Below, piece after piece: positions 33,458 to 43,111 of a stretch of DNA of 64,000 nt (its first letter is position 1; every line of letters starts with the position of its first letter). The position numbers and the translations under genes are program-made. A model generated the notes under the pieces. That model saw nothing but the letters and a program-made list of their open reading frames with translations. It was not told the origin of the DNA and ran no database searches. The DNA is from Actinoplanes auranticolor. Its GTDB lineage: Bacteria > Actinomycetota > Actinomycetes > Mycobacteriales > Micromonosporaceae. The stretch is taken from contig NZ_BOQL01000003.1 in assembly GCF_018332655.1 (NCBI RefSeq), positions 83,068-147,067 on the forward strand. Reading direction: 5' to 3'.

Positions 33458-33679
33458 TCAGCAGCCGCAGGCACCGCCGCAACAGCCTCCGCCGCCGCCA
33501 CTGGCTGACGGGGGCGCGGGCATGGCTGCGCCTCGGCCCGTGACGGCGACTGTGGACAGCAACTTGACGGTGTCGGCGTGGCCCTGGGGGCACGTCGCGG
33601 GGGCGGCGGATTCGGCCATCGGCCGGTTCAGCTCGAAGGTGTCGCCGCAGGCGCGGCAGCGGAAGTCATAGCGCGGCAT
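33458..33679 (-). CDS. FmdB-family zinc ribbon protein
   Basis: A 73-aa protein starting MPRYDFRCRACGDTFELNRP. Its ribbon ligands are Cys8-x2-Cys11 and Cys30-P-Q-G-His34, where His replaces the usual fourth Cys. The C-terminus is a Gly/Cys tail (CCGGACGC) that could hold an additional metal. FmdB-like regulators are widespread small zinc-ribbon proteins of unclear role. It is divergent from the lytic transglycosylase gene, with 118 bp between starts. Confidence 0.86.
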   Translation of the reverse strand: MPRYDFRCRACGDTFELNRPMAESAAPATCPQGHADTVKLLSTVAVTGRGAAMPAPPSASGGGGGCCGGACGC

Positions 33680-33797
33680 GGAGACAGCGTATGGCTCGGC
33701 TGTGACGTTTCGCCGCCCTGGTTCCCAGCCTGTGGAGAACGTATCGGGCGAGTTCCGTGGGCGCCGAGTGTCGCAGTCGCCCGGTAGTGTCTTTCGA

Positions 33798-35891
33798 GTG
33801 GCGGACGGGCAGGACACATCCCCGAAGCGGCGCGGGCAGCGACCTCCGGCGCCGCATATCGACGGGCCCCTCGGCAGCTCCGGCGCGGCGCCCGAGGAGG
33901 CGATCCCGGCGGCGGGCTCAGTGGGCGATGATGCCGCGCCGTCGGTGGCTCGGTCCGGCGGGTCACGCTCCGGAGCGGCCACGTCCGACCAGGCCACGGA
34001 TAAGTCGGACTTGGCCGCCGAGAAACTGCCTGACGGCCCGGGTGGCACATACCAGCCGAGTGTTCTGACAACCGGCGCCTCGGGTGGCACCTACGAGCCG
34101 AGCGTTGTGGCCACCGGCGCCGCGAGTGCTGCGGGGGCCGGGCCGGGAACATCTACCGACGATGCGACCGCTGAGGGCGAAGGGGCCGCCGGCTCCACGG
34201 CACCGCCGAGCGGTGGCGCCGCATCAGCTGCCGGCGCTGCGGGCGCTGCGGCTGGGGCATCGGCGGAGACGGCAGGCAAGGCAGATGGGAAGGCCGAGCC
34301 AGAGCCGAAGGTAGCGGACAGCAAAGCAGCCCCAGGGTCGGCTGCGGATGGCAAGACGGCCCCCGGGCTGGCCGCGGACAGCAAAACGGCCCCCGGGCCT
34401 GCCGCAGGCGGCGACGCCACAGACAGCAAGGCAGCCTCCGGACCGGCCGCGGACAGCAAAACGGCCCCCGGGCCTGCCGCAGGCGGCGACGCCACAGACA
34501 GCAAGGCAGCCTCCGGACCGGCCGACGACAGCGAGGCCACAGACAGCAAGACCGCCCCGAGGTCTGCCGCCGACGACAAGTCCGCAGACGGCAAGGCGGC
34601 AGCCCTCGGACCTGCCGAGGACGGCAAGGCCAAGCCAGACGGGAAGAAACCCGCTGACGCCACTGCAACGGCTAGCGCCCTCAGCAGCGACGGGCCGGTG
34701 GACGGAACCAAGCCCGGATACAAGGCCGCCGGCAGTGACAAAGCCACCGGGACCGACAAGGCAACTCCCGGCGACAAGACGGACAAGGGCAGCACTCCCC
34801 CGGACAAGACCGCCACCGACGGCAAGGCCGACAACAAAGACGGGGCCCCGAACAAGGACAAAGCCGGGGACGACAACAAGGACAAAGCCGGGGACAGCAA
34901 GCCCGGGGACAAGGCCCCCAGCACAGCAGCCGCCGCGTCCCAGGGCCGGGCCACCCGGGTGCTGCGCCGAGCCAACCCCGTCCGGGTCGCCCGGAGCACC
35001 GCTCGCAGCACCTCTGCCTGGGCCAAACGCCCCAGCGGCCGGCTCATCCTCCCCGCCATCATCGCCGTCCTGCTCCTCGGCGCCGCCGGGACGGCCGGTG
35101 CCTACCTCGTACCCCGGGCTCTGGAGGCTATGCCGACGCCCAGCGTGACGCCCGATTTCGGGCTTGATGGCGGCGCCTCGGCCGGGGGTCCCTCCGGGCC
35201 CGCCGGGCCGGTGCCCGGGCTCGGCGGGATTCCCAGCGCCTCCGCCCCCGTCGGCGGCGTCGTGCCCGGCACCCAGCCTCCGGTCGGTGGCGCGGTCGGT
35301 GGCGCCCGGCCGGCCGATGTGCTGGCTTCCTGGGCGCAGGACACCGGCACCCGGGCCGGCATTCCGGTCGTTGCCGTGCAGGCGTACGGCTACGCCGAGC
35401 TGGTGGTGACCAGGACCACCCCGAGTTGCCATCTGAGCTGGACCACCATCGCCGCCATCGCCAAGGTGGAGTCCTCGCACGGCAGTGCCAACGGCGCTGT
35501 GCTCAATGTCGACGGCTCCGTCGCGCCGCCGATCTTCGGGTTGCCGTTGGACGGTAAGGGTGGGCGGCAGGAGATCCGGGACACCGATCAGGGTGCGCTC
35601 GACGGGGACGCCCAGTTCGATCGGGCCCTCGGGCCGTTGCAGTTCATCCCGCAGACGTGGAATGCGATCTCCGTCGGCAATGGTGTTGATGCCGACAACA
35701 ATGGTGTTTCCGATCCCAACGACATCGACGACGCGTCGCTGGCCGCGGCCAAGTATCTGTGTCAGGGCGGGCGTGACCTCGCCCGGCCGGATGCCTGGTG
35801 GGACGCCATTTTGTCGTACAACGCGGTGCGGCCGTACGCGCAGAAGGTGTTCGATGCGGCCAACGAATACGGGCAGCGCAGCCGGGTCTGA
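33798..35891 (+). CDS. membrane-anchored lytic transglycosylase with long low-complexity cytoplasmic arm
   Basis: A 697-aa type II membrane protein. Residues 1-410 are a disordered arm rich in Ala, Lys, Asp, Gly, Pro and Thr, with DSKTAPG-type repeats and an exact 75-bp tandem duplication. A single membrane helix is at about 416-438. After a Pro/Gly linker comes an SLT/MltB-type domain: CHLSWTTIAAIAKVESSHG (probable catalytic Glu558), GPLQFIPQTWN, VDADNNGVSDPNDIDDASLAAAKYLC and AILSYNAV. It should cleave peptidoglycan glycan strands outside the cell. The GTG 33798 start is inferred from arm composition; a GTG at 33768 is possible. Confidence 0.88.
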   Translation: MADGQDTSPKRRGQRPPAPHIDGPLGSSGAAPEEAIPAAGSVGDDAAPSVARSGGSRSGAATSDQATDKSDLAAEKLPDGPGGTYQPSVLTTGASGGTYEPSVVATGAASAAGAGPGTSTDDATAEGEGAAGSTAPPSGGAASAAGAAGAAAGASAETAGKADGKAEPEPKVADSKAAPGSAADGKTAPGLAADSKTAPGPAAGGDATDSKAASGPAADSKTAPGPAAGGDATDSKAASGPADDSEATDSKTAPRSAADDKSADGKAAALGPAEDGKAKPDGKKPADATATASALSSDGPVDGTKPGYKAAGSDKATGTDKATPGDKTDKGSTPPDKTATDGKADNKDGAPNKDKAGDDNKDKAGDSKPGDKAPSTAAAASQGRATRVLRRANPVRVARSTARSTSAWAKRPSGRLILPAIIAVLLLGAAGTAGAYLVPRALEAMPTPSVTPDFGLDGGASAGGPSGPAGPVPGLGGIPSASAPVGGVVPGTQPPVGGAVGGARPADVLASWAQDTGTRAGIPVVAVQAYGYAELVVTRTTPSCHLSWTTIAAIAKVESSHGSANGAVLNVDGSVAPPIFGLPLDGKGGRQEIRDTDQGALDGDAQFDRALGPLQFIPQTWNAISVGNGVDADNNGVSDPNDIDDASLAAAKYLCQGGRDLARPDAWWDAILSYNAVRPYAQKVFDAANEYGQRSRV
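34371..34520. repeat. exact 75-bp tandem duplication
   Basis: 34371-34445 and 34446-34520 are identical, 25 codons each, encoding AADSKTAPGPAAGGDATDSK-type sequence. They lie within a longer series of shorter related units (34320-34600). The identity implies recent duplication or ongoing slippage or recombination. Confidence 0.95.
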
Positions 35892-35951
35892 TCGACAACC
35901 CACAGTGACGGGTCGCGTACATTTGTCCACCCGGCACTTCCCTGAAGGTCC

Positions 35952-36995
35952 ATGTACCGGCAAGCTGTACGGGTGAGGGTGCGTGAGTGGGATCCCCGGA
36001 CCGCGTCGGCGGGGGAGATCCGATCGCTCGTGGAGACGTACAACGCGGTGCTGGCCGCCGATCTCCCCGACGATCCACCGTGGCAGGACGTCCAGGTGGT
36101 CGACTACCTGGCCGAGACCATGCCGGGTGAGCGCCGGATCAGCTGGGTCGCCGAGGACGACCGGCTCGCCGAGGGTGAGAGCACCATCTACGGCCACGTC
36201 AGTGTCCTGCTGCTCGGCGACATCGGCGTGCTGGAGGTGCTGGTCCATCCCGACCTGCGCCGCCGCGGCCTGGGCCAGCAGCTCGTCGGGGTCGCCGCCC
36301 GCCGCGCCTATCTCGAGGGTTTCTCCTCCATCGGCGTCGAGGCCATCGGGGACACCCCGGCCATCGCGTTCTACCAGGCGCTGGGCTTCGAGCAGGAGTA
36401 TGTGGAGACCCGCAGCGTCCTTACGCTGTCCAGCGTGGACTGGAACGCCCTGCACGCCATGGCCAACGGCATCAGCGCCGGCTACCGGGTCGAGTACCAC
36501 CCGGGTGGGCCGCCGGCCCCGCTGCTGGAGCCGTACGCGCAGGCCAAGCTCGAGGGGCAGGACGGCGACGAGAACGACCTGGACCTGCGGCCGAGCTCGT
36601 CCGATCCGCAACGGTTGCGCGACAGCCTGAACACGCTGCACCGAAGGGGTCTGAAGCCGTACATCGTGCTGGCCATCCACGAGGCCTCCGGTGCCGTCGC
36701 CGGGCTGACCGAGGTGGTCGTGCCCGCGCAGCATCCGGAGCGCGCCGACCAGTACGACACGATCGTCGTCCGCGAGCACCGCGGTTACGGCATCGACCGG
36801 GCGATCAAGGCCCGGATGTTGTTCGAACTGCGTTCGGCCGAGCCCGGCCTGCGCGAGGTGCAGACCTGGAACGCGCAGCACAACGAGTCCATGCTCAAGG
36901 TCAACGCCGAGCTGGGCTTCCAGTCCGACCGCGACTGGTACGAGTACGGCGTGGACGTGGCCCAGCTGGTGCACAGACTCGAGCCCACCGACTGA
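35952..36995 (+). CDS. tandem GNAT acetyltransferase
   Basis: A 347-aa protein of two GNAT folds (about 1-165 and 175-347). The first has a well-formed acetyl-CoA loop: GVLEVLVHPDLRRRGLGQQLVGVAARRA, then GDTPAIAFYQALGF. The second has YDTIVVREHRGYGIDRAIKARML and ends NAQHNESMLKVNAELGFQS. The tandem layout resembles mycothiol synthase MshD, but key identity cannot be judged by eye. ATG 35952 follows GAAGG; a GTG at 35973 is an alternative. The nuclease gene follows by 14 bp and may be cotranscribed. Confidence 0.88.
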   Translation: MYRQAVRVRVREWDPRTASAGEIRSLVETYNAVLAADLPDDPPWQDVQVVDYLAETMPGERRISWVAEDDRLAEGESTIYGHVSVLLLGDIGVLEVLVHPDLRRRGLGQQLVGVAARRAYLEGFSSIGVEAIGDTPAIAFYQALGFEQEYVETRSVLTLSSVDWNALHAMANGISAGYRVEYHPGGPPAPLLEPYAQAKLEGQDGDENDLDLRPSSSDPQRLRDSLNTLHRRGLKPYIVLAIHEASGAVAGLTEVVVPAQHPERADQYDTIVVREHRGYGIDRAIKARMLFELRSAEPGLREVQTWNAQHNESMLKVNAELGFQSDRDWYEYGVDVAQLVHRLEPTD

Positions 36996-37009
36996 GCTGT
37001 GGAGGCTCC

Positions 37010-39430
37010 GTGCGCTACCGCCGCTTCCTGCCCTTGCTCACCGTTCCGCTGCTGACCGCCGCCCTGTTCCCCGGCGTCGCGCGGGCGGCCGACGAGCCGC
37101 TGACCGTCGGCGCCGTGCAGGGCACCACCACGGACACCGAGAATCCGCGCACCGACCGGTCGCCGCTGGCCAACCCGTCGGGCAACGGCACGAGCAGCAT
37201 CCTGTACGACGTCCGCGGGGTCGTCACCCAGCGCACCCTGGCCCGCACGTCCGCCGGCGCCGACCAGCACGGCTTCTTCCTGCAGAGCCGCGCGGGCGCC
37301 GACGACGGTGACCCGGCGAGCTCCGACGGCATCTTCGTCTTCATGGGCGCCTTCACCTCGCTGATCGGCGGCTACGTGCCCACCGTGGGCGACGAGATCG
37401 TGGTCCGGGCCCGGGTTTCGGAGTTCTTCTCGATGACTCAGCTCTCCGGCGCCACGCTGGTCACCAGGCTGGCCGAGGGCGTGCCGCTCAGTGAGGTCCG
37501 GGTCGACGACGCGAGGCCGCCGGGCGAGCTGGCCGCCGCCGACCGCTTCTGGGAGCGGCACGAGGGCATGCAGCTGCGGGTCCGCGACGGCGCCGGGGTC
37601 GTCGCCGGCCGCAACGTCTTCGGCGGCACCGCCGACTCCGAGATATGGGTCATCGACCGGGACGATCCGCTGCTGGACCGGGCCGACCCGTACGCCCGGC
37701 GGGTCTTCCGCGACGCCCATCCGCTGGACAACCTGCCCGGCCCGGTCGACGACGGCAACGGCGACCGCATCCTGCTCGGCACGACGGGAGTGAAGGCGAC
37801 CGCCGGTGACAGCGGCGCGCTGCTGCCACCGGCGAAGACCTTCGACCGGCTGTCCGGCGACGCGGTCGGCGGCCTCTCCTACTCCTTCAACAAGTACGGC
37901 GTCCAGCCGGCCACCGCCGCGTTCACGCCCGGCGCGGACCCGTCCCGGAACAACCCGCCGAAGGCCGCCGCCCGCGGCACCGAGTTCGCCGTGTCGACGT
38001 ACAACGTGGAGAACCTGTACGACTTCCGCGACGACCCGTTCGACGGCTGCGACTTCACCGGCGACACCGGCTGCCCCGGCGTGAACCCGCCCTTCGACTA
38101 CGTCCCGGCGAGCGAGGCGGCGTACCGGGAGAAGCTGGCCGACCTCGCCGACCAGATCGTCGCCGGCCTGCACTCACCGGACCTGATCCTGGCCCAGGAG
38201 GCCGAGGACCAGGACCTCTGCACGGTCACCGGCGGAGCTCTGACCTGCGGCGATATCAACGACGCGGACGGGCAGCCGGACACGTTGCAGGAGCTGGCCC
38301 TGACGATCAAGGGCAACGGCGGTCCGGCGTACGCGGCCGCGTACGACCGCACCGGCGCCGACGCCCGCGGGATCACCGCCGCGTTCCTCTACCGCACCGA
38401 CCGGCTCTCGCTCGTCCCCGCGACCGCGGCCGACCCGGTGCTGGGCGCGGCACCGCAGGTGACCTACCGCGGCACACCGCTGGCGAGCAACGCCGACGTG
38501 TCCAATCCGAAGACGCTGAACGCGGTGCTGCCGGCCGACGTGGACAGGTCGACGGGCGTGGACGGCCCGAACGTCTACACCCGGGCGCCGCAGGTGGCGC
38601 TCTTCGACGTCAAGGCAGCGCCAGGAGCGGTGGAGCGGTTCCGGCTCTGGGCGGTCAGCAACCACTACTCGTCCGGGCCGGACACCCGGGTCGGGCAGCG
38701 CACCGAGCAGGCCGCGTACGGCGCGGCGATCGCCACCGCGATCGGGGACCACGACGCGCACGCGCGGATCGCGTACGGCGGCGACCTGAACGTCTTCCCG
38801 CGCCCCGACGACCCGGTGCCCGCGGCTCCGGGCGACCAGCTCGGCCCGCTGTACGAGGCCGGCCTGCACAACCTGTGGGACGACCTGGTGGCGGACGCGC
38901 CCTCGTCGGCGTACTCGTACGTCTTCGACGGCTCGGCGCAGACGCTGGACCATCTCTTCGTCAACGACGCCCTGCACGGCGACCTGATCGAGATGCGGGC
39001 GGCCCACCTCAACGCCGACTGGGCCGCCGCCGACGAGGCGAACGGCTCGAAGGGCTCCAGCGACCACGATCCCCAGGTCGCCCGCTTCCACTCCCGGGCG
39101 GCACTGTCGGTCGCGGACGCGGGCGTCGCCGAGGGAGACAGCGGCACCACCTCGCTGGTGTTCCCGGTGGTGCTGTCCCGGCCGTTGAGCCGGTCGGTGA
39201 CCGTCTGCGCGAGCACCCTGCCGGGGTCCGCGTGGGTGGGGGCCGACTTCACGCCGTACCTGGGCTGCCGGGTCGTGCCCGCGGGCGCGACCGGCCTCAC
39301 CTTCCCGGTGCAGGTCCGGGGTGACCGGTGGAAGGAACCGGACGAGAAGCTGACGCTGGTGGTGGCGGGCCTGGCAGGCATCCGGCTCGCGGACGCCCGC
39401 GCGACGGGCACGATCCAGAACGACGACTGA
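37010..39430 (+). CDS. secreted endonuclease/exonuclease/phosphatase-family nuclease with Calx-beta domain
   Basis: An 806-aa ExeM/NucH-like extracellular nuclease. It has a signal peptide (1-26, ending ARA), an OB-fold N-terminal domain (about 30-220), a DNase I-type EEP domain starting FAVSTYNVENLYD near residue 325 with LAQEAED, HYSSGPDTR, YGGDLNVFP and the SSDHDP metal/catalytic end, then a C-terminal Calx-beta domain (VADAGVAEGDSGTTSLVFPVVLSRP). It should degrade extracellular DNA or RNA. GTG 37010 follows GGAGG. Confidence 0.92.
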   Translation: MRYRRFLPLLTVPLLTAALFPGVARAADEPLTVGAVQGTTTDTENPRTDRSPLANPSGNGTSSILYDVRGVVTQRTLARTSAGADQHGFFLQSRAGADDGDPASSDGIFVFMGAFTSLIGGYVPTVGDEIVVRARVSEFFSMTQLSGATLVTRLAEGVPLSEVRVDDARPPGELAAADRFWERHEGMQLRVRDGAGVVAGRNVFGGTADSEIWVIDRDDPLLDRADPYARRVFRDAHPLDNLPGPVDDGNGDRILLGTTGVKATAGDSGALLPPAKTFDRLSGDAVGGLSYSFNKYGVQPATAAFTPGADPSRNNPPKAAARGTEFAVSTYNVENLYDFRDDPFDGCDFTGDTGCPGVNPPFDYVPASEAAYREKLADLADQIVAGLHSPDLILAQEAEDQDLCTVTGGALTCGDINDADGQPDTLQELALTIKGNGGPAYAAAYDRTGADARGITAAFLYRTDRLSLVPATAADPVLGAAPQVTYRGTPLASNADVSNPKTLNAVLPADVDRSTGVDGPNVYTRAPQVALFDVKAAPGAVERFRLWAVSNHYSSGPDTRVGQRTEQAAYGAAIATAIGDHDAHARIAYGGDLNVFPRPDDPVPAAPGDQLGPLYEAGLHNLWDDLVADAPSSAYSYVFDGSAQTLDHLFVNDALHGDLIEMRAAHLNADWAAADEANGSKGSSDHDPQVARFHSRAALSVADAGVAEGDSGTTSLVFPVVLSRPLSRSVTVCASTLPGSAWVGADFTPYLGCRVVPAGATGLTFPVQVRGDRWKEPDEKLTLVVAGLAGIRLADARATGTIQNDD

Positions 39431-39442
39431 CGGGTACGGCGG

Positions 39443-40432
39443 TCAGTACCGTTCGCGCAGCAGCCGGGCGGCGTCGGTGGCCCAGTAGGTAAGCATGACC
39501 TGGGCGCCGGCGCGCTTGATCGACGTCAGGGTCTCGAGCATGACGCCCTCCCGGTCGATCCAGCCCTTCTCCGCGGCCGCCTCGACCATCGCGTACTCGC
39601 CGGAGACCTGGTAGGCGGCGACCGGCACGTCGACCCGCTCCCGCACGGCGGCGATCACGTCCAGGTACGGCAGCGCCGGCTTCACCAGGACCATGTCGGC
39701 GCCCTCGGCCACGTCCAGCTCCACCTCGCGCAGCGCCTCGCGGACGTTGCCCGGGCTCTGCTGGTAGGTGCGCCGGTCACCCTGCAGGCTCGACTCGACG
39801 GCCTCGCGGAACGGGCCGTAGAAGGCGCCCGCGTACTTCGCCGAGTAGGCCAGCACCGAGACGTCCTGGTGACCGGCCTGGTCGAGGGCCTTGCGGACCA
39901 CGCCGACCTGGCCGTCCATCATCCCGGAGGGGCCGACGACGTGCGCCCCGGCGTCGGCCTGGGCGACGCCCATCCGGCCGTAGATCTCCAGGGTGGCGTC
40001 GTTGTCGACCGTGCCGTCCGGGGCCAGGACGCCGCAGTGCCCGTGCGAGGTGAACTCGTCCAGGCACAGATCGCCCATGATCACGGTGGCGTCGCCGACC
40101 TCGGCGACCAGGTCGCGGATGCCCACGTTGAGGATGCCGTCCGGGTCGAGCCCGGCCGAGCCGGTCTCGTCCTTGTTGGCGGTCTCCGGCACGCCGAAGA
40201 GCATGAGACCGCCGACGCCGGCCGAGACGGCCTCGTGGGCGGCCTTGCGCAGCGACTCCCGGGAGTGCTGCATGACGCCGGGCAGCGAGCTGATCGGCCG
40301 CGGCTCGGTCAGGCCCTCTTTGAGGAACATCGGCAGGATCAGCTCGGCCGGTGCGACCCGGGTCTCCTCGACCAGCCGCCGCAGGGCGGGGGTACGGCGC
40401 AGCCGCCGCGGACGCACATCGGGGAACGCCAT
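39443..40432 (-). CDS. hemB: delta-aminolevulinate dehydratase (porphobilinogen synthase)
   Basis: A 329-aa enzyme condensing two 5-aminolevulinates to porphobilinogen. The Schiff-base lysines are in YSAKYAG and [10 protein letters not shown]. The metal-site loop [16 protein letters not shown] has Asp in place of the middle Cys of the triple-Cys zinc site, suggesting altered metal use. ATG 40432 follows GAGGGAG. It is downstream of the rex-hemACD genes, 166 bp apart, and stops 12 bp from the convergent nuclease stop. Confidence 0.97.
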   Translation of the reverse strand: MAFPDVRPRRLRRTPALRRLVEETRVAPAELILPMFLKEGLTEPRPISSLPGVMQHSRESLRKAAHEAVSAGVGGLMLFGVPETANKDETGSAGLDPDGILNVGIRDLVAEVGDATVIMGDLCLDEFTSHGHCGVLAPDGTVDNDATLEIYGRMGVAQADAGAHVVGPSGMMDGQVGVVRKALDQAGHQDVSVLAYSAKYAGAFYGPFREAVESSLQGDRRTYQQSPGNVREALREVELDVAEGADMVLVKPALPYLDVIAAVRERVDVPVAAYQVSGEYAMVEAAAEKGWIDREGVMLETLTSIKRAGAQVMLTYWATDAARLLRERY

Positions 40433-40598
40433 GCTCACTCCCTCAGCCAGGCCGGCCGCGTGAGCCGGCGGAACCGGGCCGGTCGGACAACCGCCCCGGC
40501 CAGGCCGGCAACAGTGCCGGTCCGGCGAAAACCAGCCGGCGCGGAGCCGGCCCGGTGGTGCAGCGGACCGGCCCGTCACCGGGCCGGTCCGCGTGAGA

Positions 40599-42185
40599 TC
40601 AGCGGAAGCGCAGGGCCGTCGGGCCCTGGACCTTCGAGCCGCGGCGCTGCTTGGCCGGCATCGCCGCCAGCTTCTCGCGCAGTTCCACCGCGTACGACGC
40701 GAGGGCCTCGACCAGGTCGGGGACCGACGCGTGCTGCGGCTGGACGTCGACGCGCAGGCCGAACTCCGTCGCCGTCTCGGCCGTCTTCGGGCCGATCACC
40801 GCGACGACCGTGCGGGCGTGCGGCTTGCCCGCGATGCCGACCAGGTTGCGGACCGTGGAGGACGAGGTGAACAGCACCGCGTCGAAACCGCCCGACTTGA
40901 TCGCGTCGCGGATGTCGGCCGGCGGCGGGGCCGCGCGGACCGTGCGGTACGCCGTGACGTCGTCGACCTCCCAGCCGCGCTCGATCAGGCCAGCGGCCAG
41001 CGTCTCGGTGGCGATGTCGGCCCGCGGCAGCAGCACCCGGCCGACCGGGTCGAGGATCTCGTCGTGCGGCGAGAACTCGGCCAGCAGGCCCTCGCTGGAC
41101 TGGTCCCCGGCCGGGATGAGCTCCGGCTGGATGCCGAACGCGCGGACGGCGTCAGCGGTGGCCTCACCGATGCAGGCGATCTTGACGCCGCCGAAGTGGC
41201 GGGCGTCCAGACCGTGCTCGGCGAACTTCTCCCACACCGCGCGGACCGCGTTCACCGAGGTGAAGACCACCCAGGCGTACCGGCCGTCGACCAGGCCCTT
41301 GACCGCGCGTTCCATCTGCGCCGGGGTGCGCGGCGGCTCGACGGCGATCGTCGGCACCTCGCACGGGATGGCGCCGTACGCCCGCAGCCGGGCACTCATC
41401 GCGCCCGCCTGCTCCTTGGTGCGCGGGACGAGGACCTTCCAGCCGTACAGCGGGCGGTTCTCCCACCAGCTCAGCTTGTCGCGCTGGGCGACCTCCGCGC
41501 CGACGGTGAGCACGACCCGGCCGGTGAAGCCGAGCGCCGCCGCGACGAAGCTGTCCACCGACGAGGTGGTCGTGTACTGCGTCTCGCCGGTGCCGTCGCC
41601 GGTCACGCCGACCGGCGTGCCGGGCTCGACGCCCGCGGCCAGCAGGCCGTCGCGGACCGCGGCGAGGTCACCGGCGTCGACGGCGACCGCGAACGACCCC
41701 TTGACCGCGGCCGCGGCCAGCGCGTCGAAGTCCAGGGCGGTGACGTCGTCGATGTCGGCGGCGGTGCGCACGCCGGGCAGCGGCACACCCGCGTAGGTGG
41801 CCACCCCCTCGGCCTGGCCCAGGCCCGGCACGACCTCGAAGTGCACGGCGGTCCGGGCGACGGCCTGGACCTCCTTGACGACGGCCTCGTGACCGAACGG
41901 GTCACCGGCGACCAGGTGCACGGCCGACAGGCCGGACTTGGCCGCGGAGAGCAGCACCTTGGCGACGTCGCCGGGTGCGCCCTCGGCCGGGCTGAACTGG
42001 GTGTCGCCCTTGGCTTCCGCCCGGATGGCCGCAAGGAGCGACTCGGGCACGCCACGGTCGTAGACGACCTGGTCGGCGTCGGCGAGGGTGTCGTGAGCCC
42101 GGCGGGTCAGCAGGCCGGGATCGCCGGGTCCGGCGCCGACGAAAGCGATACGCCCTGCGGACTTGCGGGCGGTGCGGGTGGTCAT
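40599..42185 (-). CDS. hemD: uroporphyrinogen-III synthase fused to degenerate SUMT domain
   Basis: A 528-aa fusion. Residues 10-245 have the uroporphyrinogen-III methyltransferase (CobA) fold with the [11 protein letters not shown] loop. The SAM/substrate motif normally GGDPFVFGRGGEE reads [13 protein letters not shown] here, and VPGISS reads VPGLGQ, so methylation is doubtful. Residues about 255-510 are a HemD domain ([17 protein letters not shown]...[10 protein letters not shown]...[12 protein letters not shown]) that closes and inverts ring D. It overlaps hemC by 4 bp. The fusion is common in actinobacteria, usually annotated as bifunctional. Confidence 0.94.
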   Translation of the reverse strand: MTTRTARKSAGRIAFVGAGPGDPGLLTRRAHDTLADADQVVYDRGVPESLLAAIRAEAKGDTQFSPAEGAPGDVAKVLLSAAKSGLSAVHLVAGDPFGHEAVVKEVQAVARTAVHFEVVPGLGQAEGVATYAGVPLPGVRTAADIDDVTALDFDALAAAAVKGSFAVAVDAGDLAAVRDGLLAAGVEPGTPVGVTGDGTGETQYTTTSSVDSFVAAALGFTGRVVLTVGAEVAQRDKLSWWENRPLYGWKVLVPRTKEQAGAMSARLRAYGAIPCEVPTIAVEPPRTPAQMERAVKGLVDGRYAWVVFTSVNAVRAVWEKFAEHGLDARHFGGVKIACIGEATADAVRAFGIQPELIPAGDQSSEGLLAEFSPHDEILDPVGRVLLPRADIATETLAAGLIERGWEVDDVTAYRTVRAAPPPADIRDAIKSGGFDAVLFTSSSTVRNLVGIAGKPHARTVVAVIGPKTAETATEFGLRVDVQPQHASVPDLVEALASYAVELREKLAAMPAKQRRGSKVQGPTALRFR

Positions 42186-43111
42186 TCTGTGCTCCCCATC
42201 AGGGTGTCGGCGCCGTTGTCGAGGAGATCGGCGGCGAGCGCCTTGCCGATCTCCGCCGCGTCGGCGGGCGTTCCGGTGCGCGACAGCCGGACAGCTCGGG
42301 CCCCGTCCGGGCTGATCACCGCACCGCGCAGGTAGATCTCGTCGCCTTGCTCACCCTCGGCGAGCTCGGCGTGTGCCGCGACCGGTGCGGAGCAACCGGC
42401 CTCGAGCGTGGCGAGCATCGCCCGTTCCGCCGTGACGGCGGCGCGGGACGGTGCATGATCGAGTGCGGCCAGCAGCTCGACCAGGTCTGCGTCGTCGGAT
42501 CGGCACTCGACCGCCAGCGCACCCTGGGCGGGGGCGGGCAGCATGAGCATCGGGTCCAACGTCTCTGTGATCTCGGCGGCCCGGCCGAGACGCACCACGC
42601 CGGCCCGGGCCAGGACAACCGCGTCGAGGTCGGCCCCGGGACCGAGCACCCTCGCGATGCGGCTGTCGACATTGCCGCGGATCGGCGTGACCTGCAACTG
42701 TAGGCCCAAAGCATGCAGTTGCGCGATTCGGCGCACCGCGCCCGTGCCGATCGTGGCGCCGGGGGCCAGCTCCGCGAGCGTCTGGTTGTCCCGCGCGATG
42801 AGCGCGTCACGCGGGTCCTCACGCTGCGGGATGGCCGCGATGTGCAGGCCCGGGTGCGGAGCCGTGGGCAGGTCCTTGTACGAATGGACGGCGAAGTCGA
42901 TCTCCTTGGCCGTCAGCGCGTCGCGCAGCGCGGAGACGAACACCCCGACGCCGAGCTGGGCCACCGGCGCGCCGGAGCGGTCACCGGCTGTCACGATGCG
43001 CACGAGCTCGACCGGGCGGCCGGTCGCGGCGGTCAGCGAGTCGGCGACCAGCTGGGACTGGGCGAGCGCGAGGGCGCTGCCCCGGGTGCCGAGGCGCAGC
43101 GGTGTGCTCAC
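42182..43111 (-). CDS. hemC: hydroxymethylbilane synthase
   Basis: A 309-aa porphobilinogen deaminase. Cys240 in LEAGCSAPV holds the dipyrromethane cofactor. Asp80 in VHSYKDLPT is the catalytic acid, and RGNVDSRI and GTRGSALALAQ are family motifs. The GTG start at 43111 overlaps the hemA stop (GTGA), and its stop overlaps the hemD ATG, so rex-hemA-hemC-hemD form one translationally coupled run. Confidence 0.97.
   Translation of the reverse strand: MSTPLRLGTRGSALALAQSQLVADSLTAATGRPVELVRIVTAGDRSGAPVAQLGVGVFVSALRDALTAKEIDFAVHSYKDLPTAPHPGLHIAAIPQREDPRDALIARDNQTLAELAPGATIGTGAVRRIAQLHALGLQLQVTPIRGNVDSRIARVLGPGADLDAVVLARAGVVRLGRAAEITETLDPMLMLPAPAQGALAVECRSDDADLVELLAALDHAPSRAAVTAERAMLATLEAGCSAPVAAHAELAEGEQGDEIYLRGAVISPDGARAVRLSRTGTPADAAEIGKALAADLLDNGADTLMGSTE

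Noticed and set aside
33181..33671. Short plus- and minus-strand proteins made of repeated RPHSQH or AVRAVL units
   Set aside because: Products of the 18-bp tandem repeat in different frames. They have no ribosome binding site and no conserved sequence.
34224..36974. 916-codon minus-strand open frame across the transglycosylase and GNAT genes
   Set aside because: Antisense shadow. The plus-strand genes have clear domains, catalytic residues and proper starts.
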